DNA from: Hymenopus coronatus
Lineage: Eukaryota; Arthropoda; Insecta; Mantodea; Hymenopodidae
Reading direction: 5' to 3'
Assembly (NCBI GenBank): GCA_030762935.1
Contig: CM060900.1
Span: 370,093,132 to 370,157,131 of the forward strand
DNA: 64,000 nt
Shown in pieces: positions 23,606-35,562 of the stretch. The notes under the pieces were generated by a model that saw only the letters and a list, made by a program, of their open reading frames with translations, did not search any database and was not told where the DNA came from. Numbering within the stretch: the first letter of the stretch is position 1; the number at the start of each line of letters is the position of its first letter. The translations under genes were made by a program, and so were the position numbers.

Positions 23606-23650
23606 TTCTTTCGTCTTCTGTATTTCACTTTCATTTCGCCTCTCGCTCGT

Positions 23651-25150
23651 GACATATCTTCACGAGCACAGCCTCTGGTGTACAACCCCAAGCTCAGCTG
23701 ACTTCTGTCAGCCATACAATTAACATTTTCACAAAACTTTTTACTGCTGACTTAGTGTCTCTCATTATTACAGAAACAAATGCATATGTGAGTAAGGTGA
23801 AGGAAGACCTGACTTCTAAAGGCAATTTAGGACCTAAGAGTAGAATTCAGAAGTGGACAGAAGTAAAAATGAATGAGATTTACAGGCTAATTGGTCTAAT
23901 TACGCTCATGAGTGTTATTCGTAATCCAACTTAAAACATGCACTGGTCTACAGATGACATGCTAGGTACTCCATTTTTTGGGAAATGCATGTCAAATAAC
24001 AGGTTTACTTCCATTTTGTGGTTCCTTCATTTCACCGGCACAGAAAATGTAAAAGATAAACTACTCAAAATTAGGTCGGTTTTGGAATATATTATTTCAA
24101 AATTCAAAGAAAATTATGGTGCCTGGTGATAAGGTCACTATAGATGAAAGCTTGATGCTTTGGAAAGGCTGCTTAGGTGGGCAGCAATATATCAAACCAA
24201 AGAGGGCCAGATTTGGTATAAAGAGTTTTGATCTTTGTGAAAGTAAAACGGGATATCTTTACAATAACTGCGTTTACACTGGTTAAGGAACTGATAATGC
24301 CGGGGACAAAGATTTGGGGTTAGCTGGTTCCATAGTAATCCACCTAATGGAATCTATACTTGATCAGGGTACGACTGTATATTTAGATAATTAGTGTAGC
24401 TCCTCTAAATTATACATGGCCTTATACAAAAGGAAAACAAATGCAATTGGAACAGTAAATTCAAATTGTATTGGTTTGCTGAAGAATGTGAATACAAAGA
24501 CTCTAAGTAGAGGAGAAATGCAGGTGCATCAGCTCCCACCCTTGACCCACATTACTTGGCAAGATAGGAGGGTGGTCATGAGATTGTCCAATTGCAGCCC
24601 TAAGATTTTGATGATTGACACTGGAAAAATAGATGCCCACATCAAAATGTCAATTTTCAAGACTGATGTTATCCAGGAATACAATACGCTTATGGGTGGT
24701 GTGGATCTAGTAGATTAGGTATAGCAATATATCCTTCTTTACATAAAAATTTAAATGGTATAAAAAGGTATTTTTCCACCAGATGGATATTACCATATAC
24801 AATTGTTTAGTAATTTGGAGAACTCTAAACCCATGCAAGACGATGATCTACCTGGACTTCCGCATATCAATAGCTCGTAGCCTAATTGAGCACTATAACA
24901 TTCAGAGGCCTGTTCATACAGGGGGTAAGAAATCTACAACCCCTGCACCCCTCAGACTTGAAGGAAAACACTTTCCTAAAAGGATACCACTGACAGCCAA
25001 AAATTTGCATCCATTTTGAAGGTGTTTGGCATGCCACAAAAAAGGAGTTCGTAAAGTGACTAACATGATATGACGTGAATGTGGAGATATGCCCTTATGT
25101 GTCTATCCATGTTTTAAGATATACCATTCAAAAAGGAACCTTTAAAGGTA
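23651..25150 (+). pseudogene. piggyBac-like transposase, core and C-terminus
   Basis: After the LINE the frame gives FTSTASGVQPQAQLTS, INIFTKLFTADLVSLIITET, KWTEVKMNEIYRLIGLITLM, HWSTDDMLGTPFFGKCMS and FTSILWFLHF. The three catalytic-Asp contexts are visible: VTIDESLMLWKG (24137), VYLDN (24380) and TLMGGVDLVD (24690). The C-terminal Cys-rich domain follows (CLACHKKGVRKVTN, CGDMPLCVYPCFKIYHSKR, 25020-25140). Disruptions include stops after MSVIRNPT and NYGAW, TAG for Trp after VYLDN, and TAG after GGVDLVD. It belongs to the DDE_Tnp_1_7 family and is inactive. Confidence 0.9.
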
Positions 25151-25322
25151 AGACTTTATTTATTTTAGAATTTATTTAAATTTATAATAAAAAAAATTAA
25201 AATAATTAGGGTTAAATAAGCATTAAATGCATGCATGCACAGGATGTCATATGGTGTCCATATTGATTCTCCTGCATTTCAAAATTGACATCATATGTCA
25301 TCCATATCCGAGAAAAGGTTAA

Positions 25323-26097
25323 TAAGCATATACATTGTAGAGCTGCTTACACAAACTCCTTCATAAAAATGTCCATTTTATTAACCTACAAATGTGAACC
25401 TTATTTTACTTTCAATTAAATATTTAAAATCTATGCAGAATACTCAGCAGTGATAAATTAATAGGCCTACTACATCTTGAATAAATCATTTGTTATAATT
25501 TCTTCCATATGACCTCATAACCTACTTTTTATTTTGCTTGTACAGTTTTATTTGAAAAACTGTCCATAAATTACAACATATACTCAAGCACACTGTTTTA
25601 TTAGAATGTATAGCATTAACATATCATCTCACAATTTATGTACACAAGAGTGGAAAGAGCTCCAACTGGGTAATTCATTTATTAGCTGTAACAGAAACCT
25701 GAGTGACAAATTTTGGCTGAAGTTCAACTTCAAAATAATTACATTTATCATTAGGATCACAATTGTATTTCCTTATGCTCAAAAAATCAGTTTTGAAAAG
25801 GACTGAATATAACTTATTTTAAATCTCATAACAGAATAAATATAACTGTTTACTTAATTATGTTAATTTCACACTTTCTTGTTCCCCTCAGCATCTTGCA
25901 TTCCAGAACAATTATTGTCAGGTATGTCATAAATATTCCAAAGTTGTATAAACTCATCACTTGAATTTTCCAGAAGAAAATATAAATTTGGCATTTATAT
26001 CCAATTTTAGGATACTTTTTGTATTTTGAGTACATTTTGTTTTTCACTGCATTTTCAAACTCTTTCCAAGATAGTATTGGATGAATTGTTTTTTTCA
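25323..26097. other. AT-rich stretch, nothing recognised
   Basis: Two short reading frames (25606-25806 plus, 25850-26098 minus) show no motif. Confidence 0.4.
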
Positions 26098-26395
26098 TAC
26101 AAGCTGTGTGCAGGACAGGAGTTGGATAGGTTGAGTCAGATTGAAAAAAAATTCAATGCCATACCTGGGATTTGAACCACGAATCTCCTGATCTCTAGGC
26201 GGTTGCTCTGCCACTTAGCTTCCATGGCAACATGTCGGCATAGGATTGAACTTCTCAACTGACTCGCATGTTTCCCAGTAAACCACAAGGTGTTCTCAAA
26301 TTATTTTGAGATGACAACACCAATGGCAACTTACAATTATGAAAGTACTTAAGTCCCAGGATTCATAGTAGAGCCAACCATTATTATCAATTGGT
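26098..26395 (-). mobile_element. tRNA-derived SINE, copy 1
   Basis: On the minus strand the tRNA-like head (about 26225-26165) has a degenerate A box and a B box, GTGGTTCAAATCCCAGG. The body includes CAAAATAATTTGAGAACACC (complement of 26293-26313). The copy at 26419-26668 is a close match in the same orientation, so the two form a direct repeat about 315 bp apart. Confidence 0.75.
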
Positions 26396-26418
26396 ATTGA
26401 ATTAATTGTTTTCTTCAC

Positions 26419-26668
26419 ACAAGCAATGTGTAGGACAGGAGTTGGATAGGTAGAGTCAGACTGAAAAATTCAATGACATAGCTGGGATTTGAACCACGGA
26501 TCTCCCGATCTCTAGGCGGTTGCTCTGCCACTGAGCTACCATTGCAATGTGCAATGAACTTCTCAGCTGATTTGCATGTTTCCCACAAGGTGTTCTCAAA
26601 TTATTTTGAGATGACAACCCCAATGGCGATTTACAATGTTGTAAGTCCCATGATTCATAGTATAGCCA
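26419..26668 (-). mobile_element. tRNA-derived SINE, copy 2
   Basis: Same family and orientation as copy 1. The head at about 26545-26478 reads GGTAGCTCAGTGGCAGAGCA (A box) and CCGTGGTTCAAATCCCAG (B box), so it is better preserved than copy 1. The lower-coordinate boundary shares GACAGGAGTTGGATAGG with copy 1. Confidence 0.78.
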
Positions 26669-26705
26669 AAAGAAACAATTAATCCAATACCAATTGACCA
26701 TAATA

Positions 26706-26875
26706 GTTGGCTATACTATGAATCCTGGGACTTAAGTCAGTTAAGTTCAATGCTATGCTGACATGTTGCCATGGTAGCTCAGTGGCAGAGCAACCAGCTA
26801 GAGATCAGGAGATCTGTTCAAGTCCCGGCTTTGGCATTAATTTTTCAGTCTGACTCTGCCTATCCAATTTTCCGA
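26706..26875 (+). mobile_element. tRNA-derived SINE, copy 3, inverted
   Basis: Opposite orientation to copies 1 and 2. The head at 26771-26830 is GGTAGCTCAGTGGCAGAGCA, with B box GTTCAAGTCCCGG. The sequence before the head (TTGGCTATACTATGAATCCT, 26707-26726) is the complement of the edge of copy 2, so copies 2 and 3 meet head to head around a short AT-rich spacer. Confidence 0.75.
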
Positions 26876-27014
26876 GATAGTTTACAGTTATGAAAAATGA
26901 AAATACAAGACACAACCCCTTAAAAACATTTCAAGCTATATCACATTTGTGAAATATCTTTTCCCTAGTAATCTCAGTTATATTTTCTAATGAAACACTG
27001 GTATGTAAACTTAC

Positions 27015-27121
27015 CCGTAATGCTTCATATTCAATCGTTTGTCCATCCTGCAAGCTATCTTTATTCTTAAGTCTTGATCTGCACAGTTCTTTGGAATTAC
27101 CATTTTGTGTCATTCTGGAAG
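27015..27121 (-). CDS. Cadps: Cadps (CAPS) exon between C2 and PH domains, with in-frame TGA
   Basis: Seen: minus strand, CTCAG acceptor, 107 bp, GTAAGT donor. The only frame compatible with the flanking exons (enters at phase 0, leaves after GG) reads [23 protein letters not shown], then [16 protein letters not shown]. Known: the CAPS family has PEWHKM here, so the TGA (27110-27112) replaces a conserved Trp. The family Cys in KHCG is Tyr (TAC) here. The GG at the end is completed by the A that opens the next exon, giving Gly. Everything else in the exon is well conserved and both splice sites are good. Possible reasons for the TGA: sequencing error, a null or polymorphic allele, decay of a paralogue, or RNA editing. 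The exon identity is secure; its functional status is not. Confidence 0.88.
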
Positions 27122-28215
27122 CTGAGCAAAGTGAAGAAATGAAATTATTATACTCACAACTAAAACTGAAGAAAATATGTTTATAAATCATTTATAAAGC
27201 AAACAAATGCCATAGTAAGAAAACAGTTTTCAGTTATTTGTTTAGCCTGCAGATAAATTTCACATTGATGTATCATTAAACATTTGACATAATTAAGGCA
27301 ATTCATCTGTGAAAATAAAAAGGTTACAGTTTTCTTCTGATGGCTTTTACTTTTTCCCCATATTTTCAAAACATAACATTCAGTGCACACTATGTGAAAT
27401 CAGTGTTAGGATACTCAGTTTTTATTCATTATAAATAGCTTTTGGTATGGTAATATGAAATGCTCCTTGGAATCTGCAGGTTACCATATCACTCCCAAGT
27501 TTTTAATTTGAGCTTACTATGCCTATGTAAAGAAATTTTTTTCAGATATTTCTTAATCTTAAATAATTTAAGAGGGGAAAAAATTGTCCCTTTTTATTGA
27601 ATTATTTTTTAACTTCTTCATTTTGAATTACATGAAAATTAGTTTTACCTGAACTATTTCACATTCTATTAGATAGTGCACAATTCTCTTTAAATTCATG
27701 TATTCTATAGCTCTCCTGAAAATTTCAAATTAATAAGTTATAATCAATCGTGAATAGTGAAAAATGTTGAAAAAATGGAACAGAGAAATATGGAGTTTAA
27801 AGTTTAATGTTGTGCTTTACATAAATAGTACAGCACCAAATAAATAGGTATTTGTGTGCTTTGAAGTGTTTAATATTAAGAAAATAAATTGCACCAAGAT
27901 AATACAATCTATAGAAAAATAGAAAATCCAAAAGTTGAACATTTGCACATATTTTATAACTTTCACCAATACATTGCTATAAAGAATATCAAATGAAACA
28001 CAATTTGAAAATTTTGTTGCATTAGGACATACCTTTAAATGTAGATTTAGTGTTTATCTATTTTATTCTTATTATTTTTATTACTGAGTTATGAGTAGTT
28101 AACACAGTATTATAAAATTGATGGCATTTTTCGACTTCCTTTAGAGCAAATTTTAAGAAAATGGAGATTTGCGTCTCAGAATGTGAATTTGTGATACTAG
28201 TAAACCTACTTCAGT

Positions 28216-29550
28216 CAGGGGCGTATTTATGAAGGGGACGACGAACAGGGCCGGACCCTCCCCCCCCGAAGCCCTAAAAAAAAACTACTTACAAGTTCTT
28301 CTACTTTTTTTAACATAAAAGTGACACATTCATTGAAATTCTCCATCATAAACAGCTTTCTGTTATACCACAGAAATAAAGGCATATATTTAACTTAAAA
28401 TAAGATTATTTGTAGCTTTAGTGCGGGTTAGTAGCTTTCCAACCAGCAAGACTCTGCAACCAGGGGCTGCCGGCACAGCATGCATTCCTACAACTACCTA
28501 CATCCTCTCTGCATGTTGGTTTAGAGCTACTTAAGTATAGTGTTAATGTAATGTGTATCATGGTATACGATAGTGAATGGCTACTTGTACTCTTTTCCTC
28601 TGGTTCGTTGATCCGTTATGCTAATTAATTTACCTTTTGTTTGTTCCTTATTCAATTGAATTGACATGGAAAAAAAGCATAAAGCTGCTACTCACCCCGT
28701 AAAAATGGAACAGACCCTTTTTTTACTTGTATGTCCCGCATCCTGAGAATATTTATTGGAAAGTGAATAGGTCCCGTGTTTCTTGACACTGTCTTCCTAA
28801 ATTAAAAACCTAGCTAAAACTGTTGCCATTCCTTGTTGTGAAAAATGCTGAGTTGACGCTTATCTCACTTAATTTTGTCATTGTTTAGCGCATTCTGTGA
28901 ACAGTAAAGACAGACAAAGTTTGCCCTGTATAGTTAGCAGTTGATGTGCTGTGATATTTGCCAGAAGTTAACCTATTTTACCTAAATGGAAATGCGCCTT
29001 CCTATACAATTTACAGGAAGATATCCTTTCTTCGAAGAGACAAAGCTTAATTATCGTGTTTAATGTAACATTCACAATCAACATTTTCAATTGCACATGG
29101 TGGGAACTCGGATATTATAAAGTATACTTCTTCAATATCATGTTTCCTTCATTCTGATGTTATGTTAATACCATATTCAGAAAGTATTCATCAGTTAATC
29201 ACAACCTTTTCAAGGATCCCCTATTTTAATGGGGGAAAAAATGGTGTCAGCACTATATATTCTTTTTTTAAAAGGAAAACAACTAGATCAGCTTCAGAAA
29301 GTGACAAAGGATGTTAAAACTGACCAATCAAGTACCAGACAACCAGAAAAATAATGCACTGCTGAGTTTTCAAGTAGTAAAGCTTTGACATCTTAAGTTT
29401 ATTCCCAGCCAAAACACGCATCTCATTTCATCAATACTAAAGACATTGGGCTGTATACCTCTAAAGGTAGGATAAAGAATGGTACTTCATTAGTTACTTT
29501 AAATGTTGCATACCTGCTTTGTATTCTTAAATGATTTTATTAAAAAAGTA
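28216..29550. other. Possible hAT-like remnant, weak
   Basis: 28219 onward, CAGGGGCGTATTTATGAAGG, looks like a hAT-type terminus, and a reading near 29430-29470 gives KDIGLYTSKGR, reminiscent of hAT/DUF4371 N-terminal regions. No matching second terminus was found and no transposase core is readable. Not a firm call. Confidence 0.25.
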
Positions 29551-31429
29551 TTTGATTGTTTTTCTGCATGGGTAGAGCTTGTAAACCGGCCCCGTACAGA
29601 CTGCTCGCCAGCCAATTATGCACGAAATGTTGCTGGCCATGAGCAGATATAAAACAAATAGGTAAACATGTAATAATTACATAATAAAGAAATAATAAAT
29701 AGGATATTCCAAAGGTCTATATTTACAAAACATAGTCAAAACAGCTTTGCAACAATAGATAACAACTGACGGGCGACAGTGAGCAGTCTAGTAGGTAATT
29801 GCTGTTGGTTTTTTGTGCACCATTCTGTAGAACCTTATTTACTCGTGTTTATTAAATTTTTTTAATCAATTGACCATTTTTTCATTAAAATTACTTACAG
29901 CTCAACTTATTCAGGCAAATCAAACTCAGGCACCGTACATTAATCATAATGCAGAATAAGTCTACAAAGCTGATAAACCAAATTGCATTGTTATTTGAGC
30001 AACAGACACTAGAAGATTTAAGTAAGAAAAAAAATGAAGCATTATTGTGTCAAACATTAATAAAACCATTAAGATAAACCATGTTATAGGTTAAAAAATA
30101 TGGTGAACAACTGATTGCATTTAAACTAATAAAGAAACTTTTATGCTTTGCGGTATGTGTAAAATAGTAGGTACATGTCCAGTTTCTCGAAACAATTTTA
30201 GAGAATTGCCCAAAAAATTATCTTTTCTTTATGTGATAGTCATTCCATGGCTGGCGCTATATCCGCTGAGGAACTATGTAAGCCGACTTATGATAAGTTC
30301 ATTATAACCTTTAATTTTTGGCCGATTTTCACATAACTTTTACGAATAATAATCATTAGTTATTTCTTTGTAGGTTCAAGAGAAATAAGGGAATATATTA
30401 GGCTGATGCAATAGTCAATCTACTAAAAGCTGGTCACCAAGTGAAAGACTTTGACAATCCATTCCCTTTGCATGGTCAGGAGTAAAAATAAATATACATA
30501 TGACGATGTGTCATTTGAGAAAAGCATTATTGGAAAATTTGTACCAATAACAAGGAATAACTACAAAATAGCTAGCTCTACAAATGAATGTACTTGTCAT
30601 AAATTCTGTTTTTAATGAGATATACATTTTTGTATAGCATGAGTTTTTATCTATTTCCTATGGTTTATCGCTTTTGCTATCCTCTAGGACGAAGAAGACT
30701 TCAGAGGCTTTTCCCAGAAAACTCAAGATATACATTTTAATTGCCTCTCAATTTCTTTAATATATGGTGGCATTTAATACAAACCGTTTGAGCTATTTTT
30801 GAGAAAATAAGTTTAAAAATATTCCATATAAATGGTAGTTTGGGATGGATGGGAAAGTTTCCTAAAAACCTTTGCGTCACACGTTTGAAAGATGCTAAAC
30901 TCAAAAACTTAGTTTGGTACTTAACCTACTTTTGTTTATAGTTATGCTGTTCACAGACGCACACGTTGATCTTATTCTGAAAACGCTTTTTCAGGGATTC
31001 ACTTGTCCTCAAAACATGTAATTTCGACAAAATATTGCCGATGAATTTCTGGATGGAATGCACTACCTTTGCTACCTATGTACATTGTATGTGATAGAGA
31101 AACTAAAACTACAAGTGAAAAATAGAATATGAAGGTTGACTAATTAATGAAATTTTAAACAAAAATATTATGTGGAATAATGCAGGAATATACTCAACTA
31201 GATCACAAATAAATCTGCTATTGAAACTCTTATCATTCATTTAGTTTGTTCTTGGTAATCTACAATATTGTCTAAAATTAAATATAAAGTCCAAAAACAA
31301 AAACAATTTGTATTGATTATGTAAAACAAAGAGTAAGTTTTATTTATGCAGTTCTTTAATGCTACAGTTCTCAGCATCCCATTTAGGCATGAAAGACCTC
31401 TTTTAATTTTCTTCAGAGGCCGCTTTATT
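29551..31429. other. AT-rich intron sequence, nothing recognised
   Basis: No coding or repeat signature was identified. Confidence 0.4.
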
Positions 31430-31615
31430 AGTTTTGAGGTTTATGTGCCATAAATCTACAACAGAGGACCGACATCTTTATTTCCCTTCCGAAGGAATCT
31501 ATGCTAAGGATTTTTATGCCCAAATAAAATCCATCAGCTCTGCCAGATTTGAACCTGCAGTCTTGGGAAATAGAGGCTAACATGTTACCCCTAAACCATG
31601 GAGGAATATTCATAT
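31430..31615 (-). mobile_element. tRNA-derived SINE, another family
   Basis: On the minus strand the head reads CTCCATGGTTTAGGGGTAAC (A box), then GCCTCTATTTCCCAAGACTG and B box CAGGTTCAAATCTGG. A short body with a small stem (CCTTCGGAAGG) follows. The arrangement is that of a tRNA-derived SINE. The family differs from the copies at 26098 and 37838. A poly-A tail is not clear. Confidence 0.7.
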
Positions 31616-32157
31616 TGCAGTTTCTTTTTAAATGTTTGCATGATGAGGAGGGAGGATAATGGCAAATTCCTGGAAACTCCAAGTATAAAAAATATTCTTG
31701 ATCCTCCCTCCTAGATATATTTCAGTTGCCCTGGAAGGATAATTATTGTTTGGAACAGATCTTGCAAAAATAATAAACTTATGATAAAGTAAAAATTCAT
31801 CCAGTTAAACTCCTTTTGCACTTATTTTAAGTTTTACTACTAAATTCAGTATTCGCCATTAATGAATGAGAACAATGGAAATGAGTAGAAATCCTGTTGT
31901 TTCATTCAATAACCTACAAAAGTTTTCACCCTCCATTATAGGTACACTCCAACTAATTCAATCTGTTGATACTACTGTTAATAAAATTGCTACTTCATTT
32001 TTGGCAAAATTTGTATCATTTCAATATGCATAAGTAAATAACTATTGGTATTTTTTTTAATGCTGTTTGCAAAAGAACAAACTCAAGCACGTACATCAGA
32101 CACATTAGCAGGAAATTAAAGTTTCCTCTCTTCTGTTTGTTTGCTTATTTGTTTGTT

Positions 32158-32205
32158 TTATTTCTTTCTTCCTTTCTTTCTTCCTTCCTTCCCTCCAATC
32201 TTTCT
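32158..32205. repeat. Pyrimidine-rich (TTTC/TTCC)n tract
   Basis: Imperfect CTTT/CTTCC units embedded in AT-rich DNA. Confidence 0.8.
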
Positions 32206-32785
32206 TCTGTTTATATCTGGATCCCATTATGATCTGAGCTTCTGCCACCACTGACTTGTACTACCATTTTTATGGCAGACATAAGTTTCTGGTTGATGCT
32301 TGATGCAGCTGGCAAAATTAAATGATAATATCAATGGAGTATTCAAGACTTCTGCAGTTTAAAACCAATAACTGATTTGTTATTTCATTTGAAAAGGCCT
32401 TCATCTTCTTTCTCCTAATTAGGTATTTCCATATTTTGGCTAGTAGGATTCATTTCATTAATTATGCATATGTATCAATGCCTGTGAGTGTATTCTAAAA
32501 AATGTAAGAGTATTAGCCCATTTGAATACACAGCGAGAGAAATAATAGTTTTAGTGACACGTTATAACCATATCTGCTCGAAAGTACATAAAAAAAAACA
32601 CAAAATGCACTACTAACTATGGACTAGTTAGGATAATTGTGGGATCAAACTTAAGATTAATATGTTTTCTCATTTACACCAAGTTAAACATAAAAGAAAA
32701 ATCAATAATGCCTGCTCCTTCAGCATTCATACTTCTCATGCAATGAATATTACAGCTTCAATCACAGCTAGAAAATTCAGCTATC

Positions 32786-33990
32786 ATTGCACAAATCTTA
32801 CCGAGAAATACCCGTCATAAGAGTACACGAAGAGCAACCTCCCCTGGGGATCTCAATCAGCCCTGAAGTAAATGAAAGCAAATGTTGGACAGGAAATTTA
32901 AGGCATAAGAGGTACTACCCCACCATTCACCAACAGACCTGGAGAAACCAAGCTAAAACCCAAGATCAGAGTGGTCAGCACATGAAAATCTAACCTGGGA
33001 CCTCCCTAATGCATTCCTCACTAGTTATAGCAAAGTCACCTTGTTCAGGTCTTAACTGAAGGCATAAATGCAATAAAAAATCTTGTATATGTAGAGAGAG
33101 AATGTTGAGAATGCATTTAAAAACTGTAAGATAGCAATATGTAAGAATCCTGTTTTCAATAATGTCAACTGATTTAATAAAATACTGGAATACCAGCAAT
33201 GCTGGCAAGCTTAATTATCAGGGCCTCTGATAGGATCCAGCATTAAGGTTTGATTCCCAGAACTACAATTGAAATTTTTTCTTGATTTCTATAGTGACTC
33301 TTGCCTGGATAGGTTACATCCATTTAGGATGTGGGGTTTCTGTACCAGACTTATATAACTGTGCCTTACAGGCAGCCCAGCTTCATAAGGGAGGACTTGT
33401 TGAGGTGGGTTTCCTTTGCGTTGCCTGGGGGATGCAAAAAAGACTTGTGTGTTCTATACCACTTAGTTTCAATTCATACCTTTTACAATAGATCATATTT
33501 TCATGTCTAATTTTTTATTCATTCATGCACACCCTCTTTCCTCATTTTATTTTACTTTTTCTGACCGACCTCACAGCATGCCGAAATCTTGCACATTATT
33601 TTTTGACCCCCTTTCTGTTTCTTCTCTTCCTTTTTGCTTCAAATTATCTTGTGTGTAGAATAAGTAACTCAGTGTGTAGCCATGACCAGATAGCCATTAT
33701 CCCCATCAATTGGGCCACCATATAGGACTCCATTCACATCCACTATTCAATTGCAGTCCCTCCTGGGACCAGTGCATGTGCTACTAACTAGTGACAAAGT
33801 CCCTCTAGCCATGGCATTGGGTGTGTGACTGAGATGAACTCTATCAAGAGGCTAATCAGTCAAGCTCAAGAACACCAGAGGAGTTAGAATCAAAGGTCAG
33901 ACACAGTTGCTATATTTAAGGATTTTCCACATCATGGAGACTTCCTTCACCAACCCCTTGCACAAGGGATGTTGAGTATTTTAATAGAAG
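32786..33990. other. Unassigned, possibly repeat-derived
   Basis: Less AT-rich than the surroundings. GGTTTGATTCCC at 33247-33258 resembles a B box, but no A box could be paired with it. Frames at 32787-32993 and 33282-33491 (plus) have no recognisable domain. Confidence 0.3.
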
Positions 33991-35403
33991 ATAAAGCTGT
34001 CGTCATCCAGTTGTTACTGGATTTACATCTACTAAAGATTGTCAGTCTTTTCTCAATTTAAACCTGTTTAATCATACAATCATTAGAGTAGTAAAATCAT
34101 GCACATGTTTGAAGATTGGCTCTGTTTTAAGAGGGATTACGAGTGATATTAAGACCAAGACTTAACTGTAGGCCACCAAACTCCATGGCTACCCTGTTCC
34201 TGAAGACACGTAACTTATGCTGAACTCTTGTAGAGATGTTGACACTACCCAGTTCTTGACAATACATCTGATAAAGAAGTTCTTGAACCTTTGCCAACTA
34301 GGTTACATCCATTCATAAAGATTAGGAGTAACATGACATAATGATAGTGTTCATATATACCACGTTCCTCTCATTTGATAGGACCCAATGTACACTGTTT
34401 TTCTTGTTTGAGAATATCAATCTACCAAGGGGATTCAGACAGGATACATGTGGAGATGTGTGGCCATACACCGTCTCTGATAAGATGCTTTAAATAATGT
34501 TTCGGACAGAAACAAGTCCCTTGCAATAATATGATTTCCATCTTGGTCTCATGTGGTAAGCTCTGACATCTGAGTGTTTTGTTTCTTTTGGGATAGAGCT
34601 TAACACCTGCTTTTACTACACATAGTGATTGTCATGATGGTGATTGTACTTTCACAACTGTCTGGGTCAGTGGCAAGCAAGCTTATTCAGCTTCATTTCC
34701 AAACCAGAAAGCCTAGAAACAACTTTCCATGGTTTAAAAGCATGGAATTCTAGAATTTGTCTCTTATTTACTTTAAGAGTTTTTGAAAATATGATGAAAT
34801 TATCAAGGAAACACCATGCTGAAGTATAACTTCTCTATTAGTTATACATATTCAAGCTCCTCTGTGAATTTTTATGGGTGCTACAAGACTTTTTACCACA
34901 TCAGAAGGTTTGTTTCACATAAAGTAAGGGACTTTAGCTGTCACATGATTTCAAAATTGTAGGTTTAGAAATTGTGGCTGTTACATATACCAAGAGTTTA
35001 TGCCACAATTTGTAGGCATTTTTGGGAAATAGAATAAAATGGCACTAACCTTAAAAGGGTATAGTATTTCATGTAGACTCCAATATGTGACACATCATTT
35101 TTTCTAAGTCCAAGAGTGGAATATTTTTTTGAAGTACAGCTTTACATTTTCATATATAACATGCATTTAAAATCACTTTTTACTATAATTTTATGCTGGA
35201 TAATATTTTCTTAATATAACTTATGGTTTATAATTTTTACTTATCCATTCTGAAGAATACAGTGCAGCCAAATCATCCATTTTGAACCACATAACACAAG
35301 GCAGCCAACAGTATTATGTTGTCAGTAAATTATACCAACTATACAGTTTGTCACCAAATAACAATGACTCACTGTTGCACTAACTATATAACCATGTACA
35401 CTG

Positions 35404-35560
35404 TTGGTCCCTAAATTCTTAGCTATGTACACTAAACATTTAACTCAATCATTAACTAAGCCTAGCCTAAAGCTAACCTCTGCTGATGGTTCCTAAATTA
35501 CTAGCTAGGTACACTAAACACGTAACTCACTCGGTAACTAAGCCGAGGCTAAATATGAAC
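35404..35560. repeat. Two-copy tandem repeat, period about 82 bp
   Basis: GGTCCCTAAATTCTTAGCTA at 35406 recurs as GGTTCCTAAATTACTAGCTA at 35488. The following TACACTAAACA, TAACTCA and TAACTAAGCC blocks keep the same spacing. It is a diverged tandem duplication abutting the Merlin remnant. Confidence 0.8.
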
Positions 35561-35562
35561 AC

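Larger units (their letters stand above)
19935..23650 (-). mobile_element. CR1-like LINE with esterase ORF1, inserted in piggyBac
   Basis: On the minus strand: ORF1 esterase (23600-23090), ORF2 endonuclease (23190-22158), reverse transcriptase (22083-20435) and RT C-terminal region (20517-20083). A 3' UTR ends in AATAAA and a tail of AGAAAT-like units (19970-19935). It is 5'-truncated: only the esterase part of ORF1 remains. ORF1 and ORF2 overlap by roughly 150 bp in different frames. Three frame breaks disable ORF2. Compared with the LINE at 5202 it is much better preserved, so it is younger. It is inserted antisense to the piggyBac host. Confidence 0.9.
19045..25322 (+). mobile_element. piggyBac-like transposon, split by a LINE
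   Basis: A TTAA at 19045-19048 is followed by ACCCTGCATGGCCGGTAATG. A TTAA at 25319-25322 is preceded (opposite strand) by CCTTTTCTCGGATATGGATG. These resemble each other around the CGG-x-ATGGAT core and fit piggyBac ends with TTAA target duplications. Transposase coding lies at 19690-19932 and 23651-25150. The 3.7 kb between them is a minus-strand LINE. A (GAGT)n tract at 19422-19486 lies in the 5' untranslated part. The ends are degenerate, so the left border is less certain than the right. Confidence 0.78.
14238..27014 (-). other. Cadps intron (12.8 kb)
   Basis: Inferred from the flanking phase-matched exons. It holds a mariner (14504-15656), a Gypsy remnant (16840-18340), a piggyBac-like element split by a LINE (19045-25322) and three SINE copies (26098-26875). 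In the remainder I see only AT-rich sequence without recognised genes, notably 18341-19044 and 25323-26097. Confidence 0.85.

Noticed and set aside
28216..29550. hAT transposon
   Set aside because: One CAGGGGCG terminus-like motif and one short peptide are not enough without a second end or transposase core; kept only as a weak feature.
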